A stretch of 64,000 nucleotides of DNA. It comes from Micromonospora sp. KC723 (GTDB taxonomy: Bacteria > Actinomycetota > Actinomycetes > Mycobacteriales > Micromonosporaceae). The DNA lies in NCBI RefSeq assembly GCF_004348595.1, contig NZ_SMKD01000006.1, forward strand, positions 20,466 through 84,465, in the 5' to 3' direction. Position 1 is the first letter of the stretch. Every line of letters begins with the position of its first letter. Shown in pieces: positions 25,921 through 35,890 of the stretch. Under the pieces are notes generated by a model. The model was not told where the DNA came from. It searched no databases and worked only from the letters and a program-made list of their open reading frames with translations. The translations under genes were made by a program, and so were the position numbers.

Positions 25921-27203
25921 GCGGGGTGCTCCGCCGTGACGGCGACCGGGAATCGGGCGCGTACCCGCCAGCCGCCACCGGCGCGCGGGCCGGCCTCCAG
26001 CACACCCCCGTGGGCCCCGACCCGTTCCCGCATGCCGATCAGGCCGAGCCCGTCGACGTTGGCGGGTCGGGTGGCGCGCCCGTCGTCGGTCACGTCGACC
26101 TCCAGTTCCTGGACCAGGTAGCGGATGCGGACGTCGAGCATGGTGGCCCCGGTGGCGTGCTTGAGCGTGTTCGTGATCGCCTCCTGCACGGTCCGGTACG
26201 CGGCCTGCGAGACCGACTCCGGCAGCGGCGGACGCTCACCGTACACCCCGAGTGTGGCCCGCAGCCCGGCCTCGCGCGCCCGGTCGACCACGGCGGCGAC
26301 CTGTTCCAGCGCGGCCGGCCGGTCCTGCTCCGGCGCGGCCGGCGCGTTGTCGGAGGCGCGCAGCACGCCCAGCATGCGGCGCAGCTCGTCGACCGCGGTG
26401 CGGGCGGTCTCCTCGATCGAGGACAGCGCCGTCCGCGCCTTGGCCGGGTCCCTGTCGAACACCCGCCGGCAGGCGGACGCCTGCACCCCCATGACCGACA
26501 CGTGGTGGGCGACCACGTCGTGTAGCTCCCGGGCGATGCGGACCCGTTCGCCGACCACCGCCCGCTCGCGGGCCTCGACCTGCGAGCGGCGCAACTGCTC
26601 GGCCTGCTGCTGGAGTTCGTGTTGTCGGCGGGCGGCCAACCAGGCGGTCTCGCCGACGAAGTACGCGAAACCGAAGATGAGCACGTTGGCCAGGACGGTG
26701 GTGATGATCGCGGCGAGCAGCGGGGGCACCGGCCCGACCGCGTCGGAGAAGGCGTCCTCGGGGATGCTGCCGTAGCTGACCGCGTGGTAGATCCCGAGCC
26801 AGACGAACATCACGGCGATCACCCCGACGCGCAGCCGCCGTGCCGTGTGGCGGTCGCGGCCCCAGGCACCCAGGGTGTAGAGGGCGGCGAACAACGCCCA
26901 GGCGGAGAGCTGCACTTCGGGGGCGGACCGGGCCTGGGAACCGATGAAGGTGGCCGCGACGACGAGCATGACCGTGGCGGGGAAGCGCCGCCGCCAGACC
27001 AACGGCAGGGTGACCGCGACGGTCCAGAAGACCTGCTCCGGGCCGGACGGCGGCGGACCCAGCAGGAACGTTCCGGTGCTGCGCGCCAGGGTGAGGCTGA
27101 ACAGGGCCAGCACGGTCACCGTGAGGCCGCCGTAGACGTCGATCCGCTGTTGCTCGGGGGTGGGCCCGGGGCGGCGCCACTCGTCGCCGGTCATGGTGCT
27201 CAT
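25917..27203 (-). CDS. Sensor histidine kinase, NarX/DesK type (HisKA_3)
   Basis: A 428-residue membrane kinase. About five or six membrane segments fill the first 190 residues, with almost no extracellular domain, so it probably senses the membrane itself. A coiled linker (ELQQQAEQLRRSQVEARERA) leads to the HisKA_3 box ERVRIARELHDVVAHHVSVM with the phospho-His. The ATPase domain has YRTVQEAITNTLKHA, VTDDG and GLGLIGMRERV. I chose ATG 27203; ATG 27194 is an equally good alternative and neither has a strong ribosome binding site. Confidence 0.93.
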   Translation of the reverse strand: MSTMTGDEWRRPGPTPEQQRIDVYGGLTVTVLALFSLTLARSTGTFLLGPPPSGPEQVFWTVAVTLPLVWRRRFPATVMLVVAATFIGSQARSAPEVQLSAWALFAALYTLGAWGRDRHTARRLRVGVIAVMFVWLGIYHAVSYGSIPEDAFSDAVGPVPPLLAAIITTVLANVLIFGFAYFVGETAWLAARRQHELQQQAEQLRRSQVEARERAVVGERVRIARELHDVVAHHVSVMGVQASACRRVFDRDPAKARTALSSIEETARTAVDELRRMLGVLRASDNAPAAPEQDRPAALEQVAAVVDRAREAGLRATLGVYGERPPLPESVSQAAYRTVQEAITNTLKHATGATMLDVRIRYLVQELEVDVTDDGRATRPANVDGLGLIGMRERVGAHGGVLEAGPRAGGGWRVRARFPVAVTAEHPA

Positions 27204-27310
27204 CGGGGTCGAGGATCCCACCTCGCCGGCCGGCCTCCGCGCCGGCCCGTCGGGAACCGGGCGGGACCGGTCGGCGGACGGGCGCGGGGACCGGCCGGGG
27301 CGGACGTCGG

Positions 27311-28261
27311 TCACCGGCGGTGCCGTCGGGCCTTGACCAGGCTCTCGGCGATGCTCCAGATGGTGACGGCGGCGACGACCACGACCGAGACGTTGGTCAG
27401 CATCTCCGTGTTCCCGTCCTCGCGCAGCCACTCGAACCGGTCCACCAGGGCCGGGTTGAGCAGCCGGTCGGTGAGCAGCAGGTAACCGAGCGGGAGCGCG
27501 AAGGCCAGGTCGAGCACGGCGTTGACGCCCACCAGCGGCCACGTCCACCGGCCGGTGCGGTACTTCACGATCTCGACGACGATGCTGGCGACCAGCACGG
27601 CGGCGAGCGCCGGCAGCCAGGACGTCCAGAGCGCGGGGTCGAGGATCGGCAGGTTGGCCCCGTCGGCGTCGGTGACCCAGGACCGGTAGTGCTGCCAGGG
27701 CAGGTAGGCGAGGATGATCAGCAGGAAGGCGATCGAGGCGCAGGTGTCGCTCAGCGTCACGTCCCGTTCGGCCGGCGCCTCCGGGAGTTGGTCGACGCTC
27801 CACGCCGGCAGGTCCAGCGGCGTACGGGTGCGTTCCAGCACCGCGAAGGCGACCGTCACCCAGAAGGTGATCTGTACGGCGGCCTGGACTCCCGCGCCGA
27901 TTCCCGCGCCGATCGCCTCGTCCGGCTGCTCCTCCAGGGTGGCCTTGAGCACGCCGACCGCCACTGCCACGAGGGCCGGGATGACGGTGAGCAGCCGCCG
28001 CAGCAGGCTCGCCCAGACCAGGTAGTACGTCGGGCCGATGAGCTGGAGCGGGCGGTCGGCGTACCCGGCGGCGAGCCGGTCCGGGTGGCCCAGTTCGGTG
28101 AGCACCTCCCGCTCGGCGGCGGCGGTGTCCTGCCCGGCGGCGGTCCGGCCCTCGATCATGTCCGCGATCGAGGCGCGCAGTTCGTCGGCGATCTCGGCGC
28201 GGCGCGGCGCGGGCACGGTCCGCAGGGTCGCGGCGAGGTAACGGTCGGTCAGGGAGGTCAT
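27311..28261 (-). CDS. Multi-pass membrane protein with HAAS-like permease prefix
   Basis: A 316-residue membrane protein. The first 75 residues (MTSLTDRYLAATLRTVPAPR, then AEIADELRASIADM and GHPDRLAAGYADRP) match the short helical prefix found in proteins encoded next to PadR regulators. About seven hydrophobic segments follow. ATG 28261 overlaps the PadR stop (ATGA). The role is unknown; prefix proteins of this kind often accompany PadR-controlled membrane systems. Confidence 0.8.
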   Translation of the reverse strand: MTSLTDRYLAATLRTVPAPRRAEIADELRASIADMIEGRTAAGQDTAAAEREVLTELGHPDRLAAGYADRPLQLIGPTYYLVWASLLRRLLTVIPALVAVAVGVLKATLEEQPDEAIGAGIGAGVQAAVQITFWVTVAFAVLERTRTPLDLPAWSVDQLPEAPAERDVTLSDTCASIAFLLIILAYLPWQHYRSWVTDADGANLPILDPALWTSWLPALAAVLVASIVVEIVKYRTGRWTWPLVGVNAVLDLAFALPLGYLLLTDRLLNPALVDRFEWLREDGNTEMLTNVSVVVVAAVTIWSIAESLVKARRHRR

Positions 28262-28599
28262 CGCTCCACTCCTTCGATCAGCCCGGTGACGGAGGTCTGC
28301 ACGGCGGCGAGGTCGTCGAGGAGGCGGCCCAGCACCGTCTCCCCGTCGTCGCTGGTGCGGTAGAACTTGCGGGGCCGGCTCTCCTCGGTGTTCCACGCGC
28401 TGGCCAGCAACCCCTGCTCCTCCAGGCGGCGCAGCAGCGGGTAGAGCGTGTTGGCGTCGACCGGGAAGCCGTGCGCCGTCAGACGTTGCAGTAGCGCGTA
28501 GCCGTAGTCGGGGCGGCGCAGGGCGATCAGGCTCGCCACCACCACCGTGCCCCGTCGTAGCTCCTGGAGGTGTGTCCGGAGCAGGTCGTCACTCACCAT
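28258..28599 (-). CDS. PadR family transcriptional regulator
   Basis: A 113-residue winged-helix repressor. Helix-turn-helix and wing are ALRRPDYGYALLQRLTAHGF, DANTLYPLLRRLEEQGLLA and SRPRKFYRTSDDGE, with a short C-terminal dimer helix. ATG 28599. It heads the six-gene module and two dyads cover its own start region, so it very probably represses itself and the membrane protein downstream. Confidence 0.93.
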   Translation of the reverse strand: MVSDDLLRTHLQELRRGTVVVASLIALRRPDYGYALLQRLTAHGFPVDANTLYPLLRRLEEQGLLASAWNTEESRPRKFYRTSDDGETVLGRLLDDLAAVQTSVTGLIEGVER

Positions 28600-28628
28600 G
28601 TGTCACACCATACTGTGCGGCACACAGT
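28600..28628 (-). promoter_or_regulatory. Probable PadR operator pair
   Basis: Two inverted repeats abut the padR start codon: GTGT-C-ACAC at 28600-28608 and ACTGTG-CGGCA-CACAGT at 28612-28628. PadR proteins usually bind TGT/ACA-type dyads in their own promoters. Confidence 0.55.
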
Positions 28629-28726
28629 AATGGAGTGCGGGACATCATTGTGTGGCGCTATCCGCGCATCGGGACGAGTGTGACGGGCCGGGCGTCCGGA
28701 TCGCTCCGGACGCCCGTACCGCCTCC

Positions 28727-29389
28727 TCAGCAGGCGTCACCCCGCCGGAAGCCACGCTCGACGAAGGACGCCGGCCCCACCTGGAAGTAGCCGACTCCGG
28801 GACGGATCGGGTGGCCGGTGAACAGCTCCACCCGGGAACCCACCCGTACCAGGTAGGCGCTGGCGGTCCCGGCGTCGTTGTGGATGAGCGCACCCCGGGG
28901 GCCGTAGATCTCCTCCAGGCGCGTGAAGCTCATCCCGACGGCGGCGCCAGCGGGCGAGCGGGGCGGGGCGGTGGCCGTGCCGATCTCCACCAGCCGTCCG
29001 TTCCGGAAGGCCAGCAGGACGACCCCCGCCCAGGCGCCGGTGACCCCGGCCCGGACCACGCCGGCGCAGTCGGACGCCGTCCAGTCGATCAGGCCGGCGG
29101 CCGACAGGCGGTCCAGGCGCGCGCCCATCCGGAACGGGCCGGCGCCCCAGACGCTCATCAGGTCGACCTCGTCGGCCCCCCGGCCGGCGGCCGGCCCCGG
29201 GTGACCCACGGCCCGGGTGGTGTCGGGGCGGGCCCCGCCGGTCGGGTCGGCGCCGCCGGGCTGCGCGGCGGTGGCCGTGACCGGGCGGTCGGGCAGGGGA
29301 TGGCCGGGCGATGCCATCCGGGCGGCGGCCGGAGCGGGCCCGGCGAGGGCCAGCACGGCCGCGACGATGACGTACGGCAGACGGTGCAC
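28727..29389 (-). CDS. Secreted protein of unknown function
   Basis: A 220-residue exported protein. Signal peptide HRLPYVIVAAVLALAGPAPAAA, then a disordered Pro/Gly-rich stretch to about residue 70, then a compact domain (GAGPFRMGARLDRLSAAGLI, VGMSFTRLEEIYGPRGALIH, SAYLVRVGSRVELFTGHPI) with two similar alpha/beta halves. No catalytic signature recognised. GTG 29389 follows AGAGGAGA at seven bases. The sigma factor gene lies upstream on the same strand, so this may belong to its regulon. Confidence 0.7.
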   Translation of the reverse strand: MHRLPYVIVAAVLALAGPAPAAARMASPGHPLPDRPVTATAAQPGGADPTGGARPDTTRAVGHPGPAAGRGADEVDLMSVWGAGPFRMGARLDRLSAAGLIDWTASDCAGVVRAGVTGAWAGVVLLAFRNGRLVEIGTATAPPRSPAGAAVGMSFTRLEEIYGPRGALIHNDAGTASAYLVRVGSRVELFTGHPIRPGVGYFQVGPASFVERGFRRGDAC

Positions 29390-29554
29390 GGGAGTCTCCT
29401 CTTCGACGGTGGGGTGTCCCTTGCCCTGTTGGTCCCCGCGTCGGCCGTGGCGGTTCGTCGGGTTGCCGACCGTTCTCGCGTGGGCCCGGCCCGTCGCGGG
29501 GTCGCACCCACTGCGTCGGCCGTCGGCCGCCGGCCCGACGAACCGGACGCCGGA

Positions 29555-30094
29555 TCAGTCGCCGGCCAACCGGTGCCGGACCTGCCGGCGGGCCTCGTGG
29601 ATGCGTGACTTCACGGTGCCCTCGGGCAGGTCGAGCAGGTCGGCGATCTCCCGGTAGCTCAGCCCGAGCACGTCGCGCAGGACCACCACCTCGGCCAGCT
29701 CGGGACGGACGCCGTCGAGCGCGTCGAGCAGGTCCAACCGGGTGCCGGCGACCACACTGGTCCGCCGGGGGTCGGCCGGTTCCGGCAGCGGCACTCCGCC
29801 GGCCTCCACCTGCCACCGCCGGCGCAGCACCCGGTACGTCGACCGGGCCCGGTTGGCCGTCAACCGGTACAGCCAGGTGTGGAACGACGACCGGCCCTCG
29901 AACCGGGTGATGCCCCGGGCCAGCGCGAGGAGCGCGTCCTGGCAGGCCTCCTCGGCGTCCTCCCGGTTGGGCAGCAGCCGGCCGCACAGCCGCAGCACCT
30001 CCGGGCGTACTGCGACCAGCAGCGCGTCCAGCGCCCCCGGCTCGCCGCGCGCCGCCGCCCCGGCCAGGTCGTCGATGCCGTACCCCAGGGCCAT
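29555..30094 (-). CDS. RNA polymerase ECF sigma factor
   Basis: A 179-residue sigma-70 family protein. Region 2 runs ALDALLVAVRPEVLRLCGRL to FEGRSSFHTWLYRLTANRAR, region 4 is PELAEVVVLRDVLGLSYREI then DLPEGTVKSRIHEARRQVRH. No anti-sigma gene with a zinc-binding HxxxCxxC segment is visible next to it; the downstream gene encodes a secreted protein instead. ATG 30094 is divergent from dnaE, 261 bp away. Confidence 0.92.
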   Translation of the reverse strand: MALGYGIDDLAGAAARGEPGALDALLVAVRPEVLRLCGRLLPNREDAEEACQDALLALARGITRFEGRSSFHTWLYRLTANRARSTYRVLRRRWQVEAGGVPLPEPADPRRTSVVAGTRLDLLDALDGVRPELAEVVVLRDVLGLSYREIADLLDLPEGTVKSRIHEARRQVRHRLAGD

Positions 30095-30355
30095 TGCGCC
30101 GTCCCGTGTTCGCCGATGCCGCGGTGGTGTCCAGGCTACGACGACACCGCCACGGTGGGCGGATCCGAGTCCGGCAGCCGACTCGCGGCGGCCGGCCGGG
30201 CCGCCGACCAGGAAGATCCACACCGACCGTGAGAGATCCGCACCACCGGCCGCGGCTCGCCCCGCGCGGCTGCTGGAGACGCCCGTCGGGCCGGGGATAG
30301 GGTAGGCCGACCGACCTCGACCACCCACGATCCGATCCCCGGGGGGCGCTTCCGC

Positions 30356-33300
30356 ATGGGCGATTCGTTCGCGCATCTGCACGTGCACACGGAGTACTCG
30401 ATGCTCGACGGGGCCGCCCGGCTCAAGGACCTCTTCGCCGAGGCCAACCGGCTCGGCATGCCGGCGGTGGCGATCACCGACCACGGCAACATGCACGGCG
30501 CGAACGACTTCTACAACCAGGCGATGTCCGCCGGGGTCAAACCCATCCTCGGCGTCGAGGCGTACGTGGCGCCGGAGTCGCGGTTCCACAAGCAGCGGGT
30601 GAAGTGGGGCCGGCCGGAACAGAAGAGCGACGACGTCTCCGGCAACGGCGCGATCACCCACATGACCATGTGGGCGGCGAACAAGACGGGCCTGCACAAC
30701 CTGTTCACCCTCAACTCGCGCGCCTCGATGGAGGGCCACTACGTCAAGTGGCCCCGGATGGACATGGAGCTGATCGCCGAGCACGCCGAGGGCATCATGG
30801 CCACCACCGGCTGTCCCTCGGGGGCGGTGCAGACCCGGCTGCGGCTGGGCCAGTTCGACGAGGCGCTCAAGGTGGCCGCCGCGTACCAGGACATCTTCGG
30901 CAGGGAGAACTACTTCCTGGAGATCATGGACCACGGCCTGGAGATCGAGCGCCGGGTCCGCGACGGGCTCACCGAGATCGCCCGCAAGCTCGACATCCCG
31001 CCGGTGGTCACCAACGACTCGCACTACACCCACGAGGCGCAGGCCGAGGCGCACGACGTGCTGCTCTGCGTGCAGACCGGCAGCAACATCGCCGACCCGA
31101 ACCGGTTCCGCTTCGAGGGCGGCGGCTACTTCGTCAAGAGCGCCGAGCAGATGCGCGCGGTCGACTCCTCGGAGCTGTGGCAGCGGGGCTGCCGCAACAC
31201 CCTGCTGGTGGCCGAGAAGGTCGATCCGGCCGGGATGTTCGAGTTCCACAACCTGATGCCCCGGTTCCCCGTGCCGGAGGGGGAGACCGAGGAGTCCTGG
31301 TTCCGCAAGGAGACCTTCAAGGGGCTGGCCCGCCGCTTCCCGAACGGCATTCCGGAGGGGCACGTCGTCCAGGCCGAGTACGAGCTGGGCGTCATCGTCC
31401 AGATGGGTTTCCCGTCGTACTTCCTCGTGGTCGCCGACTTCATCCAGTGGGCGAAGAGCCAGGGCATCGCGGTGGGGCCGGGGCGTGGTTCGGCGGCCGG
31501 CTCGCTGGTCGCGTACGCGCTGGGCATCACCGACCTGGACCCGATCCCGCACGGGCTGATCTTCGAGCGGTTCCTCAACCCCGAGCGGGTATCGATGCCG
31601 GATGTCGACATCGACTTCGACGAGCGCCGGCGCGGTGAGGTGATCAAGTACGTCACCGACAAGTGGGGTGAGGACAAGGTCGCCCAGATCGCGACCTTCG
31701 GCACGATCAAGGCGAAGGCCGCCATCAAGGACTCGGCCCGGGTGCTCGGCTTCCCGTACGCGGTGGGCGACCGGATCACCAAGGCGATGCCGCCGGCGGT
31801 GATGGGCAAGGACATCCCGCTGTCGGGCATCTTCGACCCGAAGCACCCGCGCTACGCCGAGGCCGGCGAGATCCGTGGCCTGTACGAGTCCGACCCGGAC
31901 GTCAAGAAGGTGATCGACACCGCGAAGGGCATCGAGGGGCTGATCCGGCAGACCGGCGTGCACGCCGCCGGCGTCATCATGTCCGCCGAGCCGATCATCG
32001 AGCACATCCCGCTGATGCGCCGGGACTCCGACGGGGTCATCATCACCCAGTTCGACTACCCGACGTGCGAGTCGCTCGGGCTGTTGAAGATGGACTTCCT
32101 CGGCCTGCGCAACCTGACGATCATCGACGACGCGGTCAAGAACATCCGGCTCAACCACGGCAAGGAGCTGGACCTGCTGGGCCTGCCGCTGGACGACAAG
32201 GCGGCCTACGAGTTGCTCGCCCGGGGCGACACCCTCGGCGTGTTCCAGCTCGACGGCGGGCCGATGCGCTCGCTGCTGCGGCTGATGAAACCGGACAACT
32301 TCGAGGACATCTCCGCCGTCCTGGCGTTGTACCGGCCCGGCCCGATGGGCGTGGACTCGCACACCAACTACGCGCTGCGCAAGAACGGCCTCCAGGAGAT
32401 CACCCCGATCCACCCCGAGCTGGAGGAGCCGCTGCGGGAGATCCTCGCCCCCACCCACGGCCTGATCGTCTACCAGGAGCAGGTGCAGCGGGCCGCCCAG
32501 ATCCTCGCCGGCTACACCCTCGGTCAGGCCGACCTGCTGCGCCGGGCGATGGGCAAGAAGAAGAAGGAGATCCTCGACAAGGAGTTCATCCCGTTCCGGG
32601 ACGGCTGCCGCGAGCGTGGCTACTCCGACGAGGCGATCCAGGCGGTGTGGGACGTCCTGGTGCCGTTCGCCGGGTACGCCTTCAACAAGGCGCACTCCGC
32701 CGCGTACGGCCTCGTGTCGTACTGGACTGCCTACCTGAAGGCGCACTACCCGGCCGAGTACATGGCGGCGCTGCTCACCTCGGTCGGTGACGACAAGGAC
32801 AAGATGGCGCTCTACCTGTCGGAGTGCCGCCGGATGCGCATCCAGGTCCTGCCGCCGGACGTCAACACCTCGGCCGGCCCGTTCACCCCGGTCGGGCGGG
32901 ACATCCGGTTCGGTCTGGCGGCGGTGCGCAACGTCGGCGCGAACGTGGTGGCGGCGATCATGCGGTGTCGGGAGGAGAAGGGCGAGTACGCCGACTTCTA
33001 CGACTTCCTGTCCAAGGTCGACGCGGTGGTCTGCAACAAGAAGACCATCGAATCCCTGATCAAGGCGGGCGCCTACGACTCGCTGGGCCACACCCGCAAG
33101 GGCCTGCTCGCCGTGCACGCCGACGCCATCGACGCCTTCGCCGACGTCAAACGCAAGGAGGCCGTCGGCCAGTACGACCTCTTCGGCGCCGGCTTCGGCG
33201 ACGCCGACACCGGGGGCAGCACCACCGTCATGCCCACCATCGGCGAGAGCGAGTGGGACAAGCGGGACAAGCTCGCCTTCGAGCGCGAGATGCTCGGCCT

Positions 33301-33889
33301 GTACGTCTCCGACCATCCGCTCTTCGGCCTGGAACACGTGCTCGGCGCGGCGGCGGACTGCACCATCGCCGCCCTGTCCGAGGAGGGCACCATCCCGGAC
33401 GGGGCGGTGGTCACCCTGGCCGGCATCCTCTCCGGGGTGCAGCGCCGGGTCACCAAGCAGGGCCGGGCCTGGGCCTCGGCGACGCTGGAGGATCTGGCCG
33501 GTGGGGTCGAGACGCTGTTCTTCCCCAACACCTACGAGGTGATCGGGCAGTACATCGCCGAGGACGCGATCGTGGTGGTCAAGGGGCGGGTGGACCGCCG
33601 CGACGACACCCCACGGATCATGGCGATGGACATGTCCATGCCGGACGTCAGCAGCAACCCGGCGAACAAGCCGGTGACCCTCACCATCCCGGTGCACCGC
33701 TGCACACCACCGCTGGTGGAGAAGCTCAAGGAGACCCTGGTGCTGCACCCGGGCGACACCGAGGTGCACGTCAAGCTGCTCAACGGCGGCAAGACCACCA
33801 CCCTGCGGCTCGGCCCGTTCCGGGTGGCGCCGACCACCGCGCTGATGGGTGACCTCAAGAGCGTCCTCGGCCCGGCCAACGTCAGCTGA
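30356..33889 (+). CDS. dnaE: DNA polymerase III subunit alpha
   Basis: A 1177-residue replicative polymerase. The N-terminal PHP domain has HLHVHTEYS at 7-15 and can supply proofreading in actinobacterial DnaE1. The catalytic aspartates lie in [15 protein letters not shown] around residues 415-425. The tandem helix-hairpin-helix and the OB domain ([20 protein letters not shown]) are present, so the length and order are those of DnaE1 rather than the mutagenic DnaE2. ATG 30356 has a GGGGGG stretch about ten bases upstream. Confidence 0.98.
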   Translation: MGDSFAHLHVHTEYSMLDGAARLKDLFAEANRLGMPAVAITDHGNMHGANDFYNQAMSAGVKPILGVEAYVAPESRFHKQRVKWGRPEQKSDDVSGNGAITHMTMWAANKTGLHNLFTLNSRASMEGHYVKWPRMDMELIAEHAEGIMATTGCPSGAVQTRLRLGQFDEALKVAAAYQDIFGRENYFLEIMDHGLEIERRVRDGLTEIARKLDIPPVVTNDSHYTHEAQAEAHDVLLCVQTGSNIADPNRFRFEGGGYFVKSAEQMRAVDSSELWQRGCRNTLLVAEKVDPAGMFEFHNLMPRFPVPEGETEESWFRKETFKGLARRFPNGIPEGHVVQAEYELGVIVQMGFPSYFLVVADFIQWAKSQGIAVGPGRGSAAGSLVAYALGITDLDPIPHGLIFERFLNPERVSMPDVDIDFDERRRGEVIKYVTDKWGEDKVAQIATFGTIKAKAAIKDSARVLGFPYAVGDRITKAMPPAVMGKDIPLSGIFDPKHPRYAEAGEIRGLYESDPDVKKVIDTAKGIEGLIRQTGVHAAGVIMSAEPIIEHIPLMRRDSDGVIITQFDYPTCESLGLLKMDFLGLRNLTIIDDAVKNIRLNHGKELDLLGLPLDDKAAYELLARGDTLGVFQLDGGPMRSLLRLMKPDNFEDISAVLALYRPGPMGVDSHTNYALRKNGLQEITPIHPELEEPLREILAPTHGLIVYQEQVQRAAQILAGYTLGQADLLRRAMGKKKKEILDKEFIPFRDGCRERGYSDEAIQAVWDVLVPFAGYAFNKAHSAAYGLVSYWTAYLKAHYPAEYMAALLTSVGDDKDKMALYLSECRRMRIQVLPPDVNTSAGPFTPVGRDIRFGLAAVRNVGANVVAAIMRCREEKGEYADFYDFLSKVDAVVCNKKTIESLIKAGAYDSLGHTRKGLLAVHADAIDAFADVKRKEAVGQYDLFGAGFGDADTGGSTTVMPTIGESEWDKRDKLAFEREMLGLYVSDHPLFGLEHVLGAAADCTIAALSEEGTIPDGAVVTLAGILSGVQRRVTKQGRAWASATLEDLAGGVETLFFPNTYEVIGQYIAEDAIVVVKGRVDRRDDTPRIMAMDMSMPDVSSNPANKPVTLTIPVHRCTPPLVEKLKETLVLHPGDTEVHVKLLNGGKTTTLRLGPFRVAPTTALMGDLKSVLGPANVS

Positions 33890-33963
33890 CCCGTCCCGGC
33901 CGCCGGGCGGAGCGGTGGGCCACGGGGCCCGGATTGGCCGTTCGAGGCGGTCCGCGCCCCGGA

Positions 33964-33969
33964 TAGCGT
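33964..33969 (+). promoter_or_regulatory. -10 element for a probably leaderless aminotransferase mRNA
   Basis: TAGCGT at 33964-33969 lies seven bases before ATG 33977. A weak TTCGAG at 33941-33946 is 17 bp upstream of it. No Shine-Dalgarno sequence. Confidence 0.5.
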
Positions 33970-33976
33970 CGCTGAC

Positions 33977-35014
33977 ATGGAACTGGACGACACGCGGAAA
34001 CTCTGGCAGCCGGAGCCCGGCTGGCTCAACACCGCCAGCTACGGGCTGCCGCCCGAGCCGGTCTGGACGGCGGTGCAGGACGCCCTCGCCGACTGGCGGG
34101 TGGGGCGCACCTCCTGGGAGGTGTGGGGGGAGGCGACCGAACGGTCCCGGGCGGCCTTCGCCGGCCTGGTCGGTGTGCCGGCGGCGGACGTCACGGTCGG
34201 CAGCACCGTGTCGCAGCTGCTCGCGCCGGTCGCCGCGGCCCTGCCGGCCGGGGCGACCGTGGTGGTCCCGGAAATCGAGTTCACCTCGAACCTGTTCCCG
34301 TGGCTGGTGCAGGAGGCGCGCGGGGTGCGGGTGCGTACCGTGCCGCTGGCCGGGCTGGTCGACGCGATCGACACCGGCACCGACCTGGTCGCGTTCAGCC
34401 TGGTGCAGTCCGCCGACGGCACGGTCGCCGAGTACGACAAGATCGTCGCCGCCGCCCGCGCGCACGACGCGCTGGTGGTGGTCGACGCCACCCAGGCCTG
34501 CGGCTGGCTGCCCTTCGACGGCAGCCTGGTCGACGCGGTCGCGGTCGGGGCGTACAAGTGGCTGATGGCGCCGCGCGGTTCGGCGCTGGCCTACCTGGCT
34601 CCGGCGCTGCGGGAGCGGATGCGCCCGGACGCCGCCGGCTGGTACGCGGGCGCGGACCCGCACACCTCCTACTACGGCCCGCCGTTGCGGCTGGCCGACG
34701 ACGCTCGCCGGTTCGACATCTCCCCGGCCTGGTTCAGCTGGGTCGGCACCGCGCCCGCCCTGGAACTGGTCGCCGAGATCGGCCCGTCGGCGATCCGGGC
34801 GTACGACGTGGCGCTGGCCAACCGCTTCCTCGCCGGGCTGGGCCAGCCGCCCGGGGACAGCGCCATCGTCACGGTGGAGGTGCCGGGGGCGCAGGAGAAA
34901 CTGGCGCGGGCCGGGGTCCGCGCGGCGGTGCGCGCCGGTCGGGTGCGCGCCTCGTTCCACCTCTACACCACCGAGGCGGACGTCGAGCTGGCGCTGGACG
35001 CGTTGACGAGCTGA
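33977..35014 (+). CDS. PLP-dependent class V aminotransferase family protein
   Basis: A 345-residue fold-type I PLP enzyme. The PLP-binding Asp is in VVVDATQACGW and the Schiff-base Lys194 in VGAYKWLMAPRG. The N terminus WLNTASYGLPPEPVW is the family's usual start. It is related to cysteine desulfurase-like and kynureninase-like enzymes, but no catalytic Cys loop of a true NifS is seen. Substrate unknown. Start at ATG 33977 on a probably leaderless transcript. Confidence 0.88.
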   Translation: MELDDTRKLWQPEPGWLNTASYGLPPEPVWTAVQDALADWRVGRTSWEVWGEATERSRAAFAGLVGVPAADVTVGSTVSQLLAPVAAALPAGATVVVPEIEFTSNLFPWLVQEARGVRVRTVPLAGLVDAIDTGTDLVAFSLVQSADGTVAEYDKIVAAARAHDALVVVDATQACGWLPFDGSLVDAVAVGAYKWLMAPRGSALAYLAPALRERMRPDAAGWYAGADPHTSYYGPPLRLADDARRFDISPAWFSWVGTAPALELVAEIGPSAIRAYDVALANRFLAGLGQPPGDSAIVTVEVPGAQEKLARAGVRAAVRAGRVRASFHLYTTEADVELALDALTS

Positions 35015-35068
35015 GCGCGGCCCCGTTCGGCACCGGCGGGGCCGCCGTGCCCGATCCGGTGAGAACGG

Positions 35069-35104
35069 CGCTGGCCGGCGCCCCTGGTGGGGTGCCGGCC
35101 AGCG
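35069..35104. terminator. Bidirectional terminator between convergent genes
   Basis: CGCTGGCCGGC (35069-35079) pairs perfectly with GCCGGCCAGCG (35094-35104). The inner bases GCCCC and GGGGT extend the stem to 16 pairs, leaving a TGGT loop. It lies between the stops of the aminotransferase and the lysozyme-like gene. Confidence 0.75.
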
Positions 35105-35117
35105 GTTGTTCGGTGGG

Positions 35118-35711
35118 TCAGCTGTTCCAGTGCTGCGCGACGAGGTCGGCGGCCTGCTGTTCCCACTGGGCGTAGTGGTCGGGGTAGGCCGAGACCTGGA
35201 CGGTCTGGGCGGCCCGGGTCAGCGGCATGTCCTGCCAGCCGTCGACCTGCTTGAGGCCCTTGAGGAACGCCGTGGTCGAGTACTCGGGGTCGGTGATCTG
35301 GTCCACGGTGCCCCAGCCCGAGGAGGGGCGTTGCTGGAACAGGCCCTGCGAGTCGTGGTCGTTGCGGTCACCGAGGTGGCCCAGGTTCTCCAGTTTCGAC
35401 TCCTGCAACGAGGTCGCGATCGCGACCACGGCGGCGCGTTCGTCCATGCCGGACTTCTTGGTCGCGGCGATGATCGCCTTGGCGTTGGCGACCTGCTCGT
35501 CGGAGAGGTCGATGCGCGACTGCTTGCCCTGCGCACCGTGCGGGATCAGCTTGGCGGTGTCCACGGCCGGCTTGTCGGCCTGCACGAAGGCGATGGGGTT
35601 GCTGTCGGCGGTCTCGACGGTGGTGCCGTGGTTCATCGGGCCGGCGGCCAGGCCGCCGGCGAACGCCAGACCGGCGATGCCGAGAACGGTCTTACGCATG
35701 ATCGTGTTCAT
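35118..35711 (-). CDS. Secreted lysozyme-like (transglycosylase-fold) protein
   Basis: A 197-residue exported protein. Signal peptide MNTIMRKTVLGIAGLAFAGG is followed by a linker and a domain with IATSLQESKLENLGHLGDRN, DHDSQGLFQQRPSSGWGT and DPEYSTTAFLKGL. Glu104 in LQESKL is where lytic transglycosylases and Rpf proteins keep the catalytic acid. The same text occurs in actinobacterial proteins beside NlpC/P60 or M23 domains; here it stands alone. ATG 35711 follows AAGGAG at eight bases. Probably acts on peptidoglycan. Confidence 0.75.
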   Translation of the reverse strand: MNTIMRKTVLGIAGLAFAGGLAAGPMNHGTTVETADSNPIAFVQADKPAVDTAKLIPHGAQGKQSRIDLSDEQVANAKAIIAATKKSGMDERAAVVAIATSLQESKLENLGHLGDRNDHDSQGLFQQRPSSGWGTVDQITDPEYSTTAFLKGLKQVDGWQDMPLTRAAQTVQVSAYPDHYAQWEQQAADLVAQHWNS

Positions 35712-35890
35712 CACGAAGGCTCCTTCACGGGGGTCGACACGGCCGGTCCATGGGGGTGGAACCAGTCGCGGGCACCTCGAAGAGGCGCTCAAGAAAGATC
35801 AAGGGGGATCCGGCAGGCTTCACGAGCCGACGGGCTCGAAGGAGGCACCTGCGCGCCGGGGGCGCGCGGTCGGCTCCGTGGCGCCGGGAC

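Noticed and set aside
29555..34960. 1801-codon minus-strand frame opposite dnaE
   Set aside because: Only its last 179 codons, the ECF sigma factor, have family motifs. The rest is antisense of dnaE and the aminotransferase.
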